Shown here: positions 46,601 to 59,736 of the stretch, piece after piece | Layout: each line of letters begins with the position of its first letter | How positions within the stretch are numbered: position 1 is the first letter of the stretch | DNA from: Alnus glutinosa | Taxonomy: Eukaryota > Streptophyta > Magnoliopsida > Fagales > Betulaceae | Assembly (NCBI RefSeq): GCF_958979055.1 | Contig: NC_084886.1 | Location: forward strand, 2,251,001 to 2,315,000 | Direction: 5' to 3' | Length of the DNA stretch: 64,000 nucleotides | Position numbers and translations under genes: made by a program | Notes under the pieces: generated by a model | What the model was told of the DNA's origin: nothing | Seen by the model: only the letters and a program-made list of their open reading frames with translations | Databases searched by the model: none

Positions 46601-46840
46601 GATATGAATTTTGGTAGTGTTGTTGAAACATATGTATTAATAATTTTTTTAAAAATAATATTTAAATAAAATAGTAAAAGTGTATGTGTGTGTGAGATAT
46701 GAATTTTGGTAGTGTTGAAACATATGTATTAATAATTTTTTTAAAAATAATATTTAAATAAAATAGTAAAAATAGATAACTAATACGAGATCTAAATATG
46801 AATTTTGGTCGTGTTGAAACATATGTATTAAATTATATAG
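46601..46840. repeat. Second tandem repeat, about 95-bp units
   Basis: Units begin GATATGAATTTTGGTAGTG at 46601 and 46696, with a partial third at about 46795. Each runs through GAAACATATGTATTAA and an AT-rich tail. It abuts the first array, and both share GT-run boundaries. Confidence 0.9.
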
Positions 46841-47418
46841 GTTAACATAATCAAACTCATTTAATTAAATAGACTAAATCCCTTAATTCAAATTTATTTT
46901 GTGTTGAGTTCATATTAAATTTGCGTCGTGTAAAACATTACCCTTACTTGCACTCAAGATTTATGAAGAGCCCAACAAATTTGAATTTAAAAATAGGTAT
47001 TATTTATGAGTAATGCTAAATATTATAATTTCATTTTATTAGAATCTCATAAAGCTAAATATTATAATTTAATTTTATTAGAATGATTAATTATTTAAAT
47101 ATCATTACTCATTATTTATATGCGAAAAATGTTTTAATTTCCAAATTTTTGGCCCACGAGGAAAAGCAGGCTTACGTCAAAATCCAATCAATCACTTTTT
47201 TCAACGCAACGCGGGGGCTGGTCTTGATACCTGACAACAATAACGACGATGGCTTACCTGTCCAACCAAATATTTAAAATCCCTAATTCGCGGCCCTATT
47301 TTTTCACCAATTTAAAAAAACTGAAAATGATCCGCGTAGCTTTAAAAACGTCGATTGCATTGCATTCCCTCCTAATTGCCGTTTGGTGAGCGAGAAAGCA
47401 GAGTGGGAGAAAGAGAAA

Positions 47419-50400
47419 ATGACGGAAGGTGAAGGAAAGAGCAAGAAAATGGCCACGGAGGAGAAGAGAGACCGGACAAACCTACTCGCTCTAACCGGAA
47501 CAGCTGCACTGCTCGCTCTCGCGGTCAACCTCGTTGTCTCCGCCTTCAACTCCCACAAGAAAAGGACAAAGAAGAAAGGTTCCCTCTCTTGACCACACTC
47601 TCCTATCTACTTCCGCTCAAATATATTCAGTTCATTTACTATTCCGCGATCTCGTCTAGTTCGTTTTTCATTTGTGACATCTAGTGTTTGTATCATATAT
47701 ATGTTTCAATTTGTGGTTGCTTCCAGATCTTCCAGGGTCTAGTGTTCGTGCTAATCTCTCGGCGTCGGAGATTCGCAGATTGGCTGACCGAATCATTGCG
47801 AACTCTAAAGTGGTTCATGACAGAGTTGCTTCTGTTCCTCTCGACAAGGTATTGACAAGTTCACAGCTTGTTGCACATTTCTGATATCAAATCCTATCGA
47901 CTAGTTCATTGCTCGGCAAATTTCTCATTTTTGTTGCCTTTTGATTCCGTGATTGCTTCGATCTATCATCTATGCGTATGCTTATTCTTGAGCTGCTTTT
48001 CATGTATATTGAATTGAAAACGGCAGGTTACGTACACGAACGTTGTTTCGCCTCTGGCAGAATTAGAGGCACAACTGTTTCCAATGATACAGTCTTGTGT
48101 GTTTCCGAAGTTGGTGTCCACTTCGGATGATGTGCGCAAAGCGAGTGCCGAAGCTGAGCGGAAAATAGATGGTCATGTTCTGGTTTGCAGGTTTTATTTA
48201 TGTAGTTTTTTTATTTAATTTCAAGTACTTGCTTCCCTTTTTCCCCTCTCTCCAATGGATTGGTACGATGCAATCACTATTTAGGGCTTTTAAATTCGAC
48301 GTGATGTATGCTTAGCCGGGAAAAAAAATGCAGTTGTAATTGAAATACTTAAACTTCAGCTGTTTAGAAATGTGATATCATCAGAAGATTGTCAAAGAAA
48401 AGACTAAACCTTATTAGGGTGGAGAATTTGGTTATGGGTTCATGACCAACTGGATTCATGTATAATTTGCGAATTAAAAGGAAACGACTAAACCTTGTAG
48501 TGTATATGAAAAAAAATAAAGATTTTATTTTCATTTAGTTTACTCAGCATGGAAATGAAATATTTGTGGTATTTCATGCAAGCTGATCAGCAAGCGTGAA
48601 GATGTATACCGTGTTGTCAAAGCCATCGCTGCAAGGGGGGAGTGGATGAGTGCTGAAGCTAAACACTACATTCAGAGACTGGTAAGGGCCTATACACAAA
48701 CACACGTATATATACTCAGCCTGTGTGTTTGTGCCTGCACTTCAATGCACGTGTATTACTTTTGGTGGTCAATTTTTTTGATTTTGTGACAGTTGTTTGG
48801 GCTTCTCAATTAGTAAGTACTTGCTTGATGTTAGCCTGAAATGGATATTTCCCTATGTCATCCATAGAACACGAGCGCCATCTTTATGCACATTGATATC
48901 TCTGTTTTTTGATGCATCTCAAGGATTTTATTAATTTGCATCAAAAGTTAGATCTGGATGTTGATTCTGTTCTAATCAGTGACAGGTAAGAGACTTTGAG
49001 CGGAATGGTTTGAACCTTACTGTAGCCAAGAGAGAGCAAATGCAGCACTTGAAAGATCAAATAGATGAGCTAAGCTTGCGATATATAAAAAATCTGAATG
49101 ATGATAGTCCTTTTCTTCTCTTCAGTGAGGCTGAGTTAGCTGGTTTACCGCCAGATTTCCTCAAGGTTTGATATTTTTAACTTTCCTCTTCTGTTTTCCA
49201 GATGAATTTTTCTTGAGTGCCACTTTACAAGTTTAGTTAGGGAACTAATAAATAGACTCTTCTCCCTTCCCTTTGTCCAGATACTTTTTCAGGCAGGGTT
49301 ATTTTGTTTTTAGGTGCATGAGTGTACGTGGTGAATTTGTTAATAACCTTAGATACATACTGCTGCTTCCATTGGGGGGGGGGGGGAATTGATAAGGGCC
49401 AGACCCTGAAAAGTTGTTTAACCATGTGATGCTGGACTATTCCTGATCCAAACCAACCACATGAAGATGTTAGTTGAAATAGTATACCAAAAAAAAAAAA
49501 AGAAGAGAAAAATAAGATAGAGAAGAGTCTGAAAAGGGAAAACTAGAAAATTAGGGTTCTCCTCCTGCTCATGTATTATTTATAATGGCCATACATAGTA
49601 CAATTATATAAATGCCATCCAATATTGTAAGAGTAATGCTATAAATTACGTTTTTATCCCACAATGCTAACGTGGCAGGTCCAATTAACCCTTGGATCAA
49701 TCTTTGTTAAAAAAAAAAACAAATCTAATGGTTGGTTGGAAATGACACATCAGTATTGTGGGATAATTGTGAGATAAAAATGTGGTATATAGCATTGCTC
49801 ATTTTATAATAATAAAATAACACATCAAAATGTTGAACAAGCAATTTCTTAACAAAAATAATATGAGAATGCTTACAGCAGAAACAAAAGGCAAACTGAA
49901 GATTGAAAGATCCAAATGCTTAAATAATCATGGAATATGGTTTGGTTTTGCTGATGCTCAAAGGGCCAAAGCCCTCGCCATGTTTCAGACTGACCTATGA
50001 TTGAAATGTTGTTGACATTCTTCTGAGCAAAACCCAATTTTTTAAATTAAATCTTAATACAGGTGAACCATATCCATGTAGAGGGGCAAACGAAAGCTCA
50101 TTATTGCATAGTCTCTTCTTTGTCGCTAAAAAACTTAATGGATTTTCTGTGTAATGTATTGTTTTGCTGGAATGACTTTGTTCCTGGGCAGGGCTTAGAC
50201 ACAGCTGAAAATGGTAAATTCAAGGTCACTCTAAGAAGTAATTTTGTTGCAGCAGTGCTGGAACTTTGCAAGGTATGACATTCTGTGCTCATTAGTTGTA
50301 TCCTGCCCTGTGCTGCTGCAAAATTAGTATGATACATTAATCTGCATACATTAATGGCATCAATGAATGCATTTAGTGGACAACATGTACATGCGGTGCA

Positions 50401-53400
50401 TTCTGGTTGAATAAGTCTCAGATGCATTGGCTTATTAAATGCATAGTTATGGCAGTCATATCGGGAAGAAAATTCATTCTTTTTGTGCTCTGTTGTTTTG
50501 GCTTGCAATTGCTTTTAGATGCAGTTGTTTCCTGTTTGTTTGGGAGTGGGACTGTATTTATTTAGTTAACAATATCAATTTTGAGCTGGTGAAGGTAGGA
50601 AGGACAAGGAAGATGGTAGCTGTGGCATATGGGAGGAGATGTGGAGAAGCCAATCTTTCGGTCTTAAAGAATTTGGTATGAATCCATTAGACCAGTTTTA
50701 AGTTTATAATATATAAAAAATTGAATCCAAGCCCTTATTTTATCATTAAAATTTTCTGACTTTCTTAAAGGGAATCGGCAAGTTGATTTTATTGGTTGCC
50801 CATATTTAGATCTCTTGTGACTTAATCCTGTCTTTCAGCACAAAAAATCCTTGTCTTCCAAGACTTGTAAAATATTTGCCATTAGCGTTTGTTGAATATA
50901 TAAAATTTAAAAGATATCACATGGGCTGCTTAAAAAACCAACATATTGTTTTTGTTTTGAAGAAAAATTCTATGAATTAAATAGCAGGTCCTCAAGTTTT
51001 GGTGTTGGTTTGCAACTCCAGGCAATCTAATATTGTGAAAGTGCTAATTGGCTTTTTGGTAAATGATCCATATTAGAGGTTGTATAACAGCTGGTGAGAA
51101 GCAACTGCAATAGCTTTTTTGTTGTATGCAAATTATTGGTGCTCAGCGGCAACTGTTTAACTAAACGAGGTTCTTGTTGGCATTTCTTCAAAAGTTTTAA
51201 ATCATAGAGCAGGCATTTCTACTTGAGGCTTGAGTTTTTCTGCCTTCTTCTAACACTTCTTTCGATGTTATAAATCAATGCCCTTTTCTTATGATTCAGG
51301 TCCAACTGCGCCATAAATATGCTCGGTTACTTGGCTATTCAAACTATGCAGACTATGTTGTGGATCTTAGAATGGCGAAGACACCCTCAAAGGTTTATAT
51401 AATGTTTCCTTTTCCTTAAAGTGATAATGGACAATTTTTATCTGAGGCCTGCTTTAGATGAAGCTTGTGTTGAGTTTCTTTGAATATTCCTATTGTATCC
51501 AGGTATTTGAGTTCTTAGAGGACATCTCCATCAATTTAACTGACTTGGCGACTAGAGAACTTAATATCTTGAAAGACTTAAAGGTTTGATTTTTAATTTT
51601 TTTTTTCTTGTATGAATACTTAAAGGTTAGAATAGAATGTGCTTGCTATATGACTCATCTGCCACGATTGTTCCATGTCTGATTGGTTTTCTGTGTGATG
51701 GCTATCAGAAGAAAGAGGAAGGAGATATTCCGTTTGGAATGGAGGATCTATTATACTATATAAAGAGGGTCGAAGAACAGAAGTTTGATCTTGACTTTGG
51801 AGCTCTTAAGCAATACTTTCCTTTCAATTTGGTTTTATCTGGGGTCTTCAAAATTTTCCAGGACCTTTTTGGTAATTATATACTTTTACTTTGGATGAGA
51901 TTTCGAGTGCCTTTAGAATATTCTCATCATGAATGCTTTATGATGTCCAGTTGACTTGTACATTTCGGATGTAATAAGTAGTGATACTCACCCCTTCGTC
52001 TTTGTTTCACACAGGTTTAAGGTTTGAGGAAATTTCAGGTGCTGAGGTTTGGCATGGTGATGTTCGTGTTTTCTCAGTTTTTGACTTAAGTTCTGGTGAA
52101 CTCTTGGGTTACTTCTATTTAGATATGTACACAAGGTTTGGTTTTACTTCTTCTTTCTTTCTTCTTCTCTTTTTCTCTTTTTCTTTTTAACATTTTCAGT
52201 TCTTGATCTATTTCTGATTTACTTATTTGAGTTTGAAAGACATGGGCATATGCTGTATACTTGGACAGGGAAGGAAAATATGGTCATACCTGTGTTGTGG
52301 CTCTTCAAAACGGTGCATTATCATTAGATGGTGCGCGGCAGGTGATTTTTACAACCCTAAGATTTCTGCTTTGAATCCATGGAAATTGAAATTGTGTAAT
52401 TTATGTAGTTCAAATCTTGTGGTGCTCAATCGGACTTGAGGCTCCTCTTGAGTATTTGGTCATGCAATGCATTCCATCTGTTTGGAAAAATTTGAATCAG
52501 ATGATGAATCATTGTTGAAGAAAAATAATCATTTTTAGTAGTAAGCTTTGAGAGTTTGGAAGCAAAGTACCATCTTAAGAAACTAATTTTTCATTTCCTT
52601 CACTACTATCACCTTTCTGACAGCGCCGCCACTGCCAGAAATGTACCTCCAAAATCATTAGTCCACCTCCTCTGCCACTGATGACACCAATGCCACCACC
52701 AACAATGACATTACCACCACATATGTTTCTATTAATTCCATGCCTTTTTTACCAAGTTACTCCTCCTTACTGGCACAGTAGTTTTAGTCGTCTGAATTCT
52801 GAAACACATACAATCTTAGGTAAATATTTGCAAGAATATATGGATTTTGGAATTCCTATATTGGTCCTTTTACAAACTATTTTCTTCTCTCCATTGTGGG
52901 GTCACTTGATGATTGGTCAATTTTATTCTGGCTAGTGTTTCACTCTCTAATTTGCCCTATATACCAAGATTGGAAGGTTCCCTGTTAATGAGAGGTTGTG
53001 TGCTGCATGCAGTACCACATGCCCTTGTGCTCAAAATATTTCCTCATTCTTGTACAGGAGTTCAGTTGATTGACTTATGTATTTTGCTCCTTTAACCTCT
53101 AGCATTTGGTGGTCTTCGTATGCATATTCAGATGAATGTATCTGTGTGTTCCTTAGCTTTAAGGTAGATTTGAGGCAATATTGGAAAAGAAATATGCATG
53201 ACTTGGCATAAATATTGGCCTAGTAATTGGAGTGGCCAAAGAATAGGTTAAACGTCTTGTTGAGTTACTACTCTCTCTCTTCGGGGGACTCATAAAATAA
53301 CCCCGTGTGGAGCCTGTTTTATCTTTGCCATGAGCATCATTTTTTAATATTTTATAATAATTTCCAAATCTTGTGTTTATGCTTATGAATTCCTGTGCTT

Positions 53401-55742
53401 CATACCTTGTTATCTGAACAAACGAATTTGCATTAAGTACATTATTAAATCTTGGTTTTCTGTAACCAGGTAGCAGTGGCACTACTGATTTCTCAATTTG
53501 AAAAAGACATTGGTGGTCATCCTGGGCTGTTGCGATTCTCTGAAGTGGTTAATCTTTTCCACGAATTTGGACATGTGGTATGTTTCCTTTGATCTTACAC
53601 TTTATCTGGAATCAGAACTTGCATTCTCCTTCACTTTATCTTTGTCAGTGTTAGAAAGTGTATTGATACTGTACTGTATCTTGTTTGGTGTTACAAATTC
53701 TAGAAGGTGGTCTCAGTGATGGCAGACTGGTTTATTCTCTATGCTTTGGATGACTTTTCTCTGAAGGATGTTTCGCTTTTAATAAATGGAATGAAACCCC
53801 CATTCAGTGGCTAAGGAACCTAAACAATTTTTGTAAAAGACAATTTTTTTTTGGACTGCAGGCACTGTGGTTGCTTTTGTGTAATATAGCTTTTATTATT
53901 TGATGGTTTTTCCACACTACTTAATGGCAAGATCCACTTCATTCAATGTCTCTTCACTTAGTGTATTCTCTTGACAAGTAACACCATTTGTTTCTATAGC
54001 AATTATGATAAATTGTATGTCCACTGTAATATGATGTTGTCTATACTTTACATGGTCTTTCTTATTACTTTAGGTCCAGCATATTTGCAATCGTGCAACA
54101 TTTGCTAGATTTTCTGGGCTGCGTGTAGATCCTGACTTCGTGGAGATCCCTGCTCAGGTGCTAGAAAACTGGTAAGTAATGGATCAAGTTGTTTCATATT
54201 CTGATTAGAAAAAACACAAACTCACCTTTCAAAACTTCTGGAGAATTTTTAGGTGTTATGAGAGCTTTGCTCTGAAGTTGATATCTGGTTTCCATCAGGT
54301 GATACATGCTTCTGACAAGATTTTGATTCTTTATAGTTAATACTTGGACTGTTAATCTGCGCCCCCCCCCCCCCCCCCCCCCCTCTTTTCTTTTTTCTCT
54401 TTCCGAAGTGGTCCTTTTTTTTTTTTTTTTGATATAGCTAGACTTTTATTTATTTATTTGGATTGAAGGATATCACAAAGCCCATCAAGGATGAGATATG
54501 TAAATCACTCAAAAGATGGCGACATTCCTTTTCTGCGCTTAAATTGAAGCAAGAAATACTTTATTGTAAGTTCTCTTATTATTTGACTTGCTGACTGGAA
54601 GTTTCCTAATGGCTAACTGCAGGTTTTGGTTTCCTGCTTGTGAAATGGACATTATTTTAGAATGTAAAACATAACAGATTATGAATGATTAGTTTCTGCA
54701 GATAATATCTTTAGTATAACTCAATATGTGTTCGTGTCTCAGGTCTTTGGGATCAAATTAGGTTCTGCAGATAATCTCTCAAGTGTAACTCACTATGTAT
54801 TTGTGTCGTCAGGTCTTTTTGATCAAATCATACATTCTGCTGACAATATTGACGTTGTTGAGTTATTCAAGCATCTCCATCCAAAGGTAAGCAACTATTA
54901 CGTTAATTCTTTATAAAGTTGCATTTATGGATATATAAAAACCTTTTTTGTTCCTCCAGGTGATGTTAGGTTTGCCAGTGTTGGAAGGAACCAGTCCAGC
55001 TTCATGTTTTCCACGTACTGCTATTGGTTATGAAGCTGCTTGTTACAGTCGTATCTGGAGTGAGGTGTGGATCTCCTTTTTATCACAGTCGCTTGTTGCA
55101 GTCATGTACTGTGGAGCAACATATCCTTTATAATTGTATTGATCATATGTTTGTTTTCCAATTATTGACGTTTTAGTTACTCTATTCACAGTTGCCATTG
55201 TCTGTGATCCTTAATACCCAAGAATTAGAAAAATGATTGGCTTGGAGGATCTGTCCACATTAGTTTTGAATCTAACAATCATTAATGATGCCTCAAATAT
55301 GCCTGCAGGTTTTTGCAGCTGATATATTCACCTCAAAGTTTAGTGGTAATCCTTCCAACCAGTACGTTGGCATGCAGTTCAGGAACAAGGTAAATTAGTC
55401 AAATAACTCAAACACCCATTGGCTATAATATTGTCAAACATTCCATTGGATTCATTTGTTAATAATATCCTTGGAAAGTGCGACTTTAGTGTCAATTCTT
55501 GCCTTGTATTCCTAAGAATTGCATGGTATCTGTTCGCACTTGTCTTACTTTCTGTCTGTAATGAAAATTACAGTTGTTAAAGTCAACTTAGTTTTTTTTT
55601 AATTATTAATTTTTTGTTAATATTTTGGCAGGTATTGGGCCCAGGAGGAGCCAAGGAACCTGTTGAACTTCTGTCAGACTTTCTTGGAAGAGAACCATCA
55701 ATTCAAGCTTTTGTTGACAGCAAAGCCGAGTATAGTTTGTGA
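47419..55742 (+). CDS. Thimet oligopeptidase-like M3 metallopeptidase, membrane-anchored type
   Basis: M3 peptidases cleave short peptides with a zinc ion. Twenty exons: 47419-47578, 47727-47848, 48027-48190, 48591-48681, 48986-49165, 50192-50272, 50595-50675, 51300-51392, 51503-51583, 51709-51871, 52015-52135, 52269-52341, 53470-53577, 54074-54171, 54253-54298, 54469-54565, 54813-54886, 54960-55064, 55309-55389 and 55632-55742 (2130 nt, 709 residues). The zinc motif HEFGH is at 501-505 and the third ligand, Glu 530, lies in DFVEIPAQ. Near the N-terminus a hydrophobic stretch (about residues 22-40, LLALTGTAALLALAVNLVV) followed by a basic KKRTKKK looks like a membrane anchor rather than a cleavable transit peptide. 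A second in-frame ATG (47452) could also start the protein. Intron 16 contains a duplicated acceptor region. It matches the Arabidopsis relative in length, from memory. Confidence 0.95.
49631..49800. mobile_element. Foldback MITE in oligopeptidase intron 5
   Basis: Begins GAGTAATGCTATAAATTACG and ends GTGGTATATAGCATTGCTC, inverted relative to each other, with internal TTTTATCCCACAAT and ATTGTGAGATAAAAA. Same family as 30791-31145. It lies within the intron 49166-50191 and has no effect on coding. Confidence 0.7.
54694..54833 (+). repeat. Tandem duplication spanning a 3' splice site (intron 16/exon 17)
   Basis: Two units of about 69 bp (54694-54762 and 54763-54833) both run from TTCTGCAGATAAT through GTGT...CAGGTCTTT to GATCAAAT. 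Only the second acceptor (AG at 54811-54812) continues the oligopeptidase frame. Use of the first (54741-54742) would meet a TAA ten codons on. Confidence 0.85.
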
Positions 55743-58700
55743 TGTAAATAGCCTCGGTAACTTCTCTCTACTGCAAGACAAAATTCACTTGGCATCCTGC
55801 AATTTTGTTGCCAGCAGAAATTATAGTTTTTGCGAAGTTATTATCAATCTTTCGTGTTCAAATTGCTGATCACATCTTTCTTGTACTGGTTATATTATCT
55901 ATAGCAGCAATGAATTCTTAACGGACGTTAGCAGTAATGAATCATTTACAGCTGAGAGTCCTACATGTTTAGTTGCCAGAAAAAGTTAAAGGATGTTTTC
56001 TTTTGGTTTTGTATTTATATTTTGTAGATAACCCTTATGGCTCAGACTGATACATTTCACTGCTTCTCTAAGCTTGCGTGAACTTATCTTTTTTGTTCCA
56101 TCATATTGTTTATTCGTCTGGTTGACCTGCATGATGATTTAAACTCAAATATTAACATGGCTGCTTGTAAAAAAATAATCAGTGATCCCCTGGTTGCAGT
56201 TGTTATTTAACAAGTGCTTTTCCGTGAATCATGTTTGGTACATATGCTTGTATGCCCTAGTTAATTTATAGGATGCTGCATCGTGGACCGTTTGAATTGG
56301 GTTGAGATGATTGGTCATTATGATGGTATCTTGGCTTATTAGTCTTGCTACACGTAGGATACAGGATGTGGATTTCCAACAATTTGTTGCCCGGGTTGCT
56401 AAGACAGCAAAGGTGAGAGAGAGGAGCCTATTTGTCCAAGCAAAGGGGTGGGTTGCCCGAGACCTGCTTGGACAAGTAGATCGTATAGTCTTTCACATAA
56501 TCACATTTGCTGCCTAAATTGATAGTAATCTGGACAACAAAATTACTAGAAATCTATGTCATGGGACATGAAGGTGGGATAGATCCCAATTGAATAATGA
56601 GATATTACAGCACCTCCGAAAACCAGCCTCAAGCCACAAAAAAATATTATTCTATATAAGAATAGTATTGCAGAAGGAAATAATTATAGAATTTGTATTG
56701 GTTTGACATCCTAAATGCTGCTTTATATGCTTTTGTTTTGGCCACTTTGCATTGTATGCAGTATTTGTATTCAGGGAATCATTTTGAAGTTTTCAAAATC
56801 AGCCGTGGGATTTGGAGGACAATAATGTCTTGAAAAGTGCACCGAGACATGATCGAACAAGCCAAATTTCACGGGTCCAACAAGCACCTGCCCACTAGAA
56901 GTCTAGAACAATACGATTTCTTTTCTTCCTTCCTAGTACGCCTTTCTTTTATGGCTTTGACAAAATTTCATAGTTGTCTACGGAGACGCCTAAGTTCTAA
57001 TGCTTAGGCAAGGGACAATTCAAATGTTTATAGAGTTCATTCTTGCTTGAACACAAAATAATTTTCGCATATGCCTGTGTTTGGGGACATATCAGGGGCA
57101 GAGAGGGGGCCATAGCCTCCCAATCGCCCAAAAATAGGCTCGATCTTGCCTATGTTCACCTGAGTGTGTTTGGAGAGTAGCTGAACAGAGATAAACACCT
57201 AGAGACTCGATGTACTTGATCTATCTTCAACGTTCCATTTATTCAGTAGATTTCGCTTTGATTTTTATTTTTTTTGTTAAAAGTCAATAATAGAATAAGT
57301 TCAACGATCGGTCTCAAGTCTCAACCAAAACAGCATAAATTAAACTCCCATCTTCACGGTGACTCAAAATAGAAAGAAGAAATTACGACGACTTGGACAA
57401 AGAGCTCATGCTAGCATCACGCTTCCTTCACCTTCTGAATTTTCAACACTTTTTCACATGTTCTACATTCCCACAAAGAAGGCTGGAATGGTCCTTGCAC
57501 GGCGAAGATAAAGGTCAAAACCTCTGGTATAATAATCGTTTGTCATGGGACTCATTCTATGTCTCTAAGACCTTGCACAACTGTTGTGCAATAGTCATTT
57601 TTTATCCTACAAAAGTCATGGATGCATCTTGTATTCCATGTGCACAAAATAGTAATGACAAAAGCGTGATAGTCTTAAACGTGTTCAAAGTGCCAAGCAA
57701 GTCAATCTTTTATTTAGCTAAATGAACGAAAATGAGAATATAACAGAACATCTATAAGATATGCCTTACGATTTATAGATTTATAGAGGCCAAAATGTGC
57801 GTCATCCCACCATGATAAACACGTGTGAAATATGTTGCCATATTTGATAGTGTAATGGGCAGGAGCAGCATTTTGATACTTAGAATAAAAGGGTGGTTAA
57901 AATTGAATTGGGATGCTTTGTTGGATGTGCCACACAAAAAGATGGGAGTGGGATAGTACTGTTTTGGCAACCCTAGGGATGGTGACTCCTTATATAGTAG
58001 ATCCGACTTTAGCAGAGACAATGGGTGCATGGCATGTTGTGCAATTTTGTTGTTATCTGGACATTCATCAAGCGATTATTGAGGGTGATTTTTCGATAGT
58101 TGTGTTAGCTATGCGACGAGGGGGTTCCTACTGGAGTAGTTAGACCAGGTTTGGATAGAGGAATGTCCTTCCTTTATTCAGAGTATTGTACTTGTTGAGC
58201 AAGATTTTATTCATGATTAATGATATTTTATCATTTTCCTTTAATAATAATATATATGATGATGCCACGCCCTTTAAAATTTTTATATGATGTGTCTGTA
58301 TGTTTATCATATTACAAAATATACACCCTTAAATACAACAAAATAAAATTTATAATACAAAATAATTTCGCTTGAAATCTCGTAATTAAGTTTAAGTAGA
58401 CAGTATAGCCTATCAAATGGGGTGATAAGGAGAGGTGAGACGGTTCATAAATAGCAAAAGGGCAAGACTACCTATTCCTAGTAAGTTCCCCAACTCGGTA
58501 AAGGAAAATTGAGAGACTAGGAAAAAGGAAAGAGGAAGTTTCCTTGAGTAGGAAACTAATAGCCCAGGCTCTTTATTTATATTGGTAAATTTTCGTGTAT
58601 ATATATAGGATCTCTTGTTAATGTTCAAATAAATATAAATTTCGTATATATTTATTTTCGTATAAATAATCGTTCTAGATTTGTTTTGAGTAATAGAATC

Positions 58701-59736
58701 AATTTATGAATTTTAATAGTAGATAAAAATAAAACACCTATTTTTTTTTTTTTTTTTTAAAAAAAAAAAGAAAAGAAAAAAGCATTAAAAACGATGTCGT
58801 TGCGTCTAATATCAAGCAAGTCCAATATAAAATGTAATCGTCAGACAAGCTCTCTGGCTCTCAGGCATTGGTTTTTCACTGACCGTTTTGTTTTTTTGAC
58901 TTGAATTTAAAGTCTCGAGCAGCCCCTGAATGAAGTAAAGTAGAATGGCAAAGATTTGACTAGAATTCGAGGAAAGCCAACACGACGGACTCACGCGAAA
59001 GTAGTAGAAAAGATTTTCTCAGTCAGCAAACAACAGCCAGAGCAACGCCGAGCCCTTTCTCTCTCTCTCTCTCTCTATCTGTGTGAGTGTTATCAAGAAC
59101 CTTTCTTTTTATCATTTGTCACATTTCTCATCTGGGTTTCTCTTGTTTTCGATTTATTCAAACTCTCGCTATCCTTTGCTTGCATGTGTTCTTTTTCCTT
59201 TTTTATCACTAGCATCCCAATCTTTGATTTTGGTTTGTTTAAATCGTATATGCTTATAGGTGCGAATTGTTTCGGGAAAAGAAAATCTGCTGAATATTCT
59301 TGTTGCGTTTCTTGCTTTTCAAGTTGGAAAACAGAGAAGAAAAGTGGGTTTGTGAATTAATTGTAGAAAGTTGCTGCTGATCTTAGGTTTAATAGTGGCT
59401 TTGGGCATCTGGGTTCTTCAAGTTATATAGAAAGGTTGCTCTCTTTTCTTTTCTTTTCTTTTTTTGTAGTGGGTTTTGGTGAAAGGGAGGGAAATTGCAG
59501 ATTTTTTATGAGGGCATAAAGCTGAATGATGGTCTTTCGGTTGAATTTCTGAGATTGGAGAAATCAGGGTTTGATTTTACTTTCATATGAGAAGGGGGTT
59601 TGGCCCCCTTTGTTCTTCTCAGTTTTTTGGTTGATGAGTGAAGGTTTTGGGATTATTGTCGCACTGGGTCTGTGAAGCTTTTGGCAATATCGTTCTGGTT
59701 TTTAGACGTTGGCATTGTATTTTATTTATGTGAATT
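55743..59736. other. Intergenic region and PP2A B' promoter/5' UTR
   Basis: The 3' flank of the oligopeptidase is followed by AT-rich sequence with a retroelement fragment at 57903-58150. From about 58950 the sequence is probably the PP2A B' 5' UTR, with a CT microsatellite (59057-59076) and possibly a leader intron. The open frame at 57393-57725 has no recognisable features and I do not call it a gene. Confidence 0.55.
57903..58150 (+). pseudogene. RNase H-like fragment of a non-LTR retroelement or related gene
   Basis: A short frame encodes TPYIVDPTLAETMGAWHVVQ, then IIEGDFSIVVLAMRRGG. This is the middle of the plant RNase H-like domain (RVT_3 type) found at the end of LINE polyproteins and in stand-alone genes. 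The A(E)..A and EGD motifs are visible, but the start and end of the domain are missing and there is no reverse transcriptase nearby. Confidence 0.6.

Larger units (their letters stand above)
44878..47418. other. Divergent spacer between SRP72 and thimet oligopeptidase
   Basis: Promoters of two diverging genes lie at the ends. The middle is AT-rich and includes two adjacent minisatellites (46257-46600 and 46601-46840). No coding sequence recognised. Confidence 0.6.

Noticed and set aside
57393-57725. 110-codon plus-strand frame
   Set aside because: Mixed composition without motifs, in a transposon-rich spacer; not supported as a gene.
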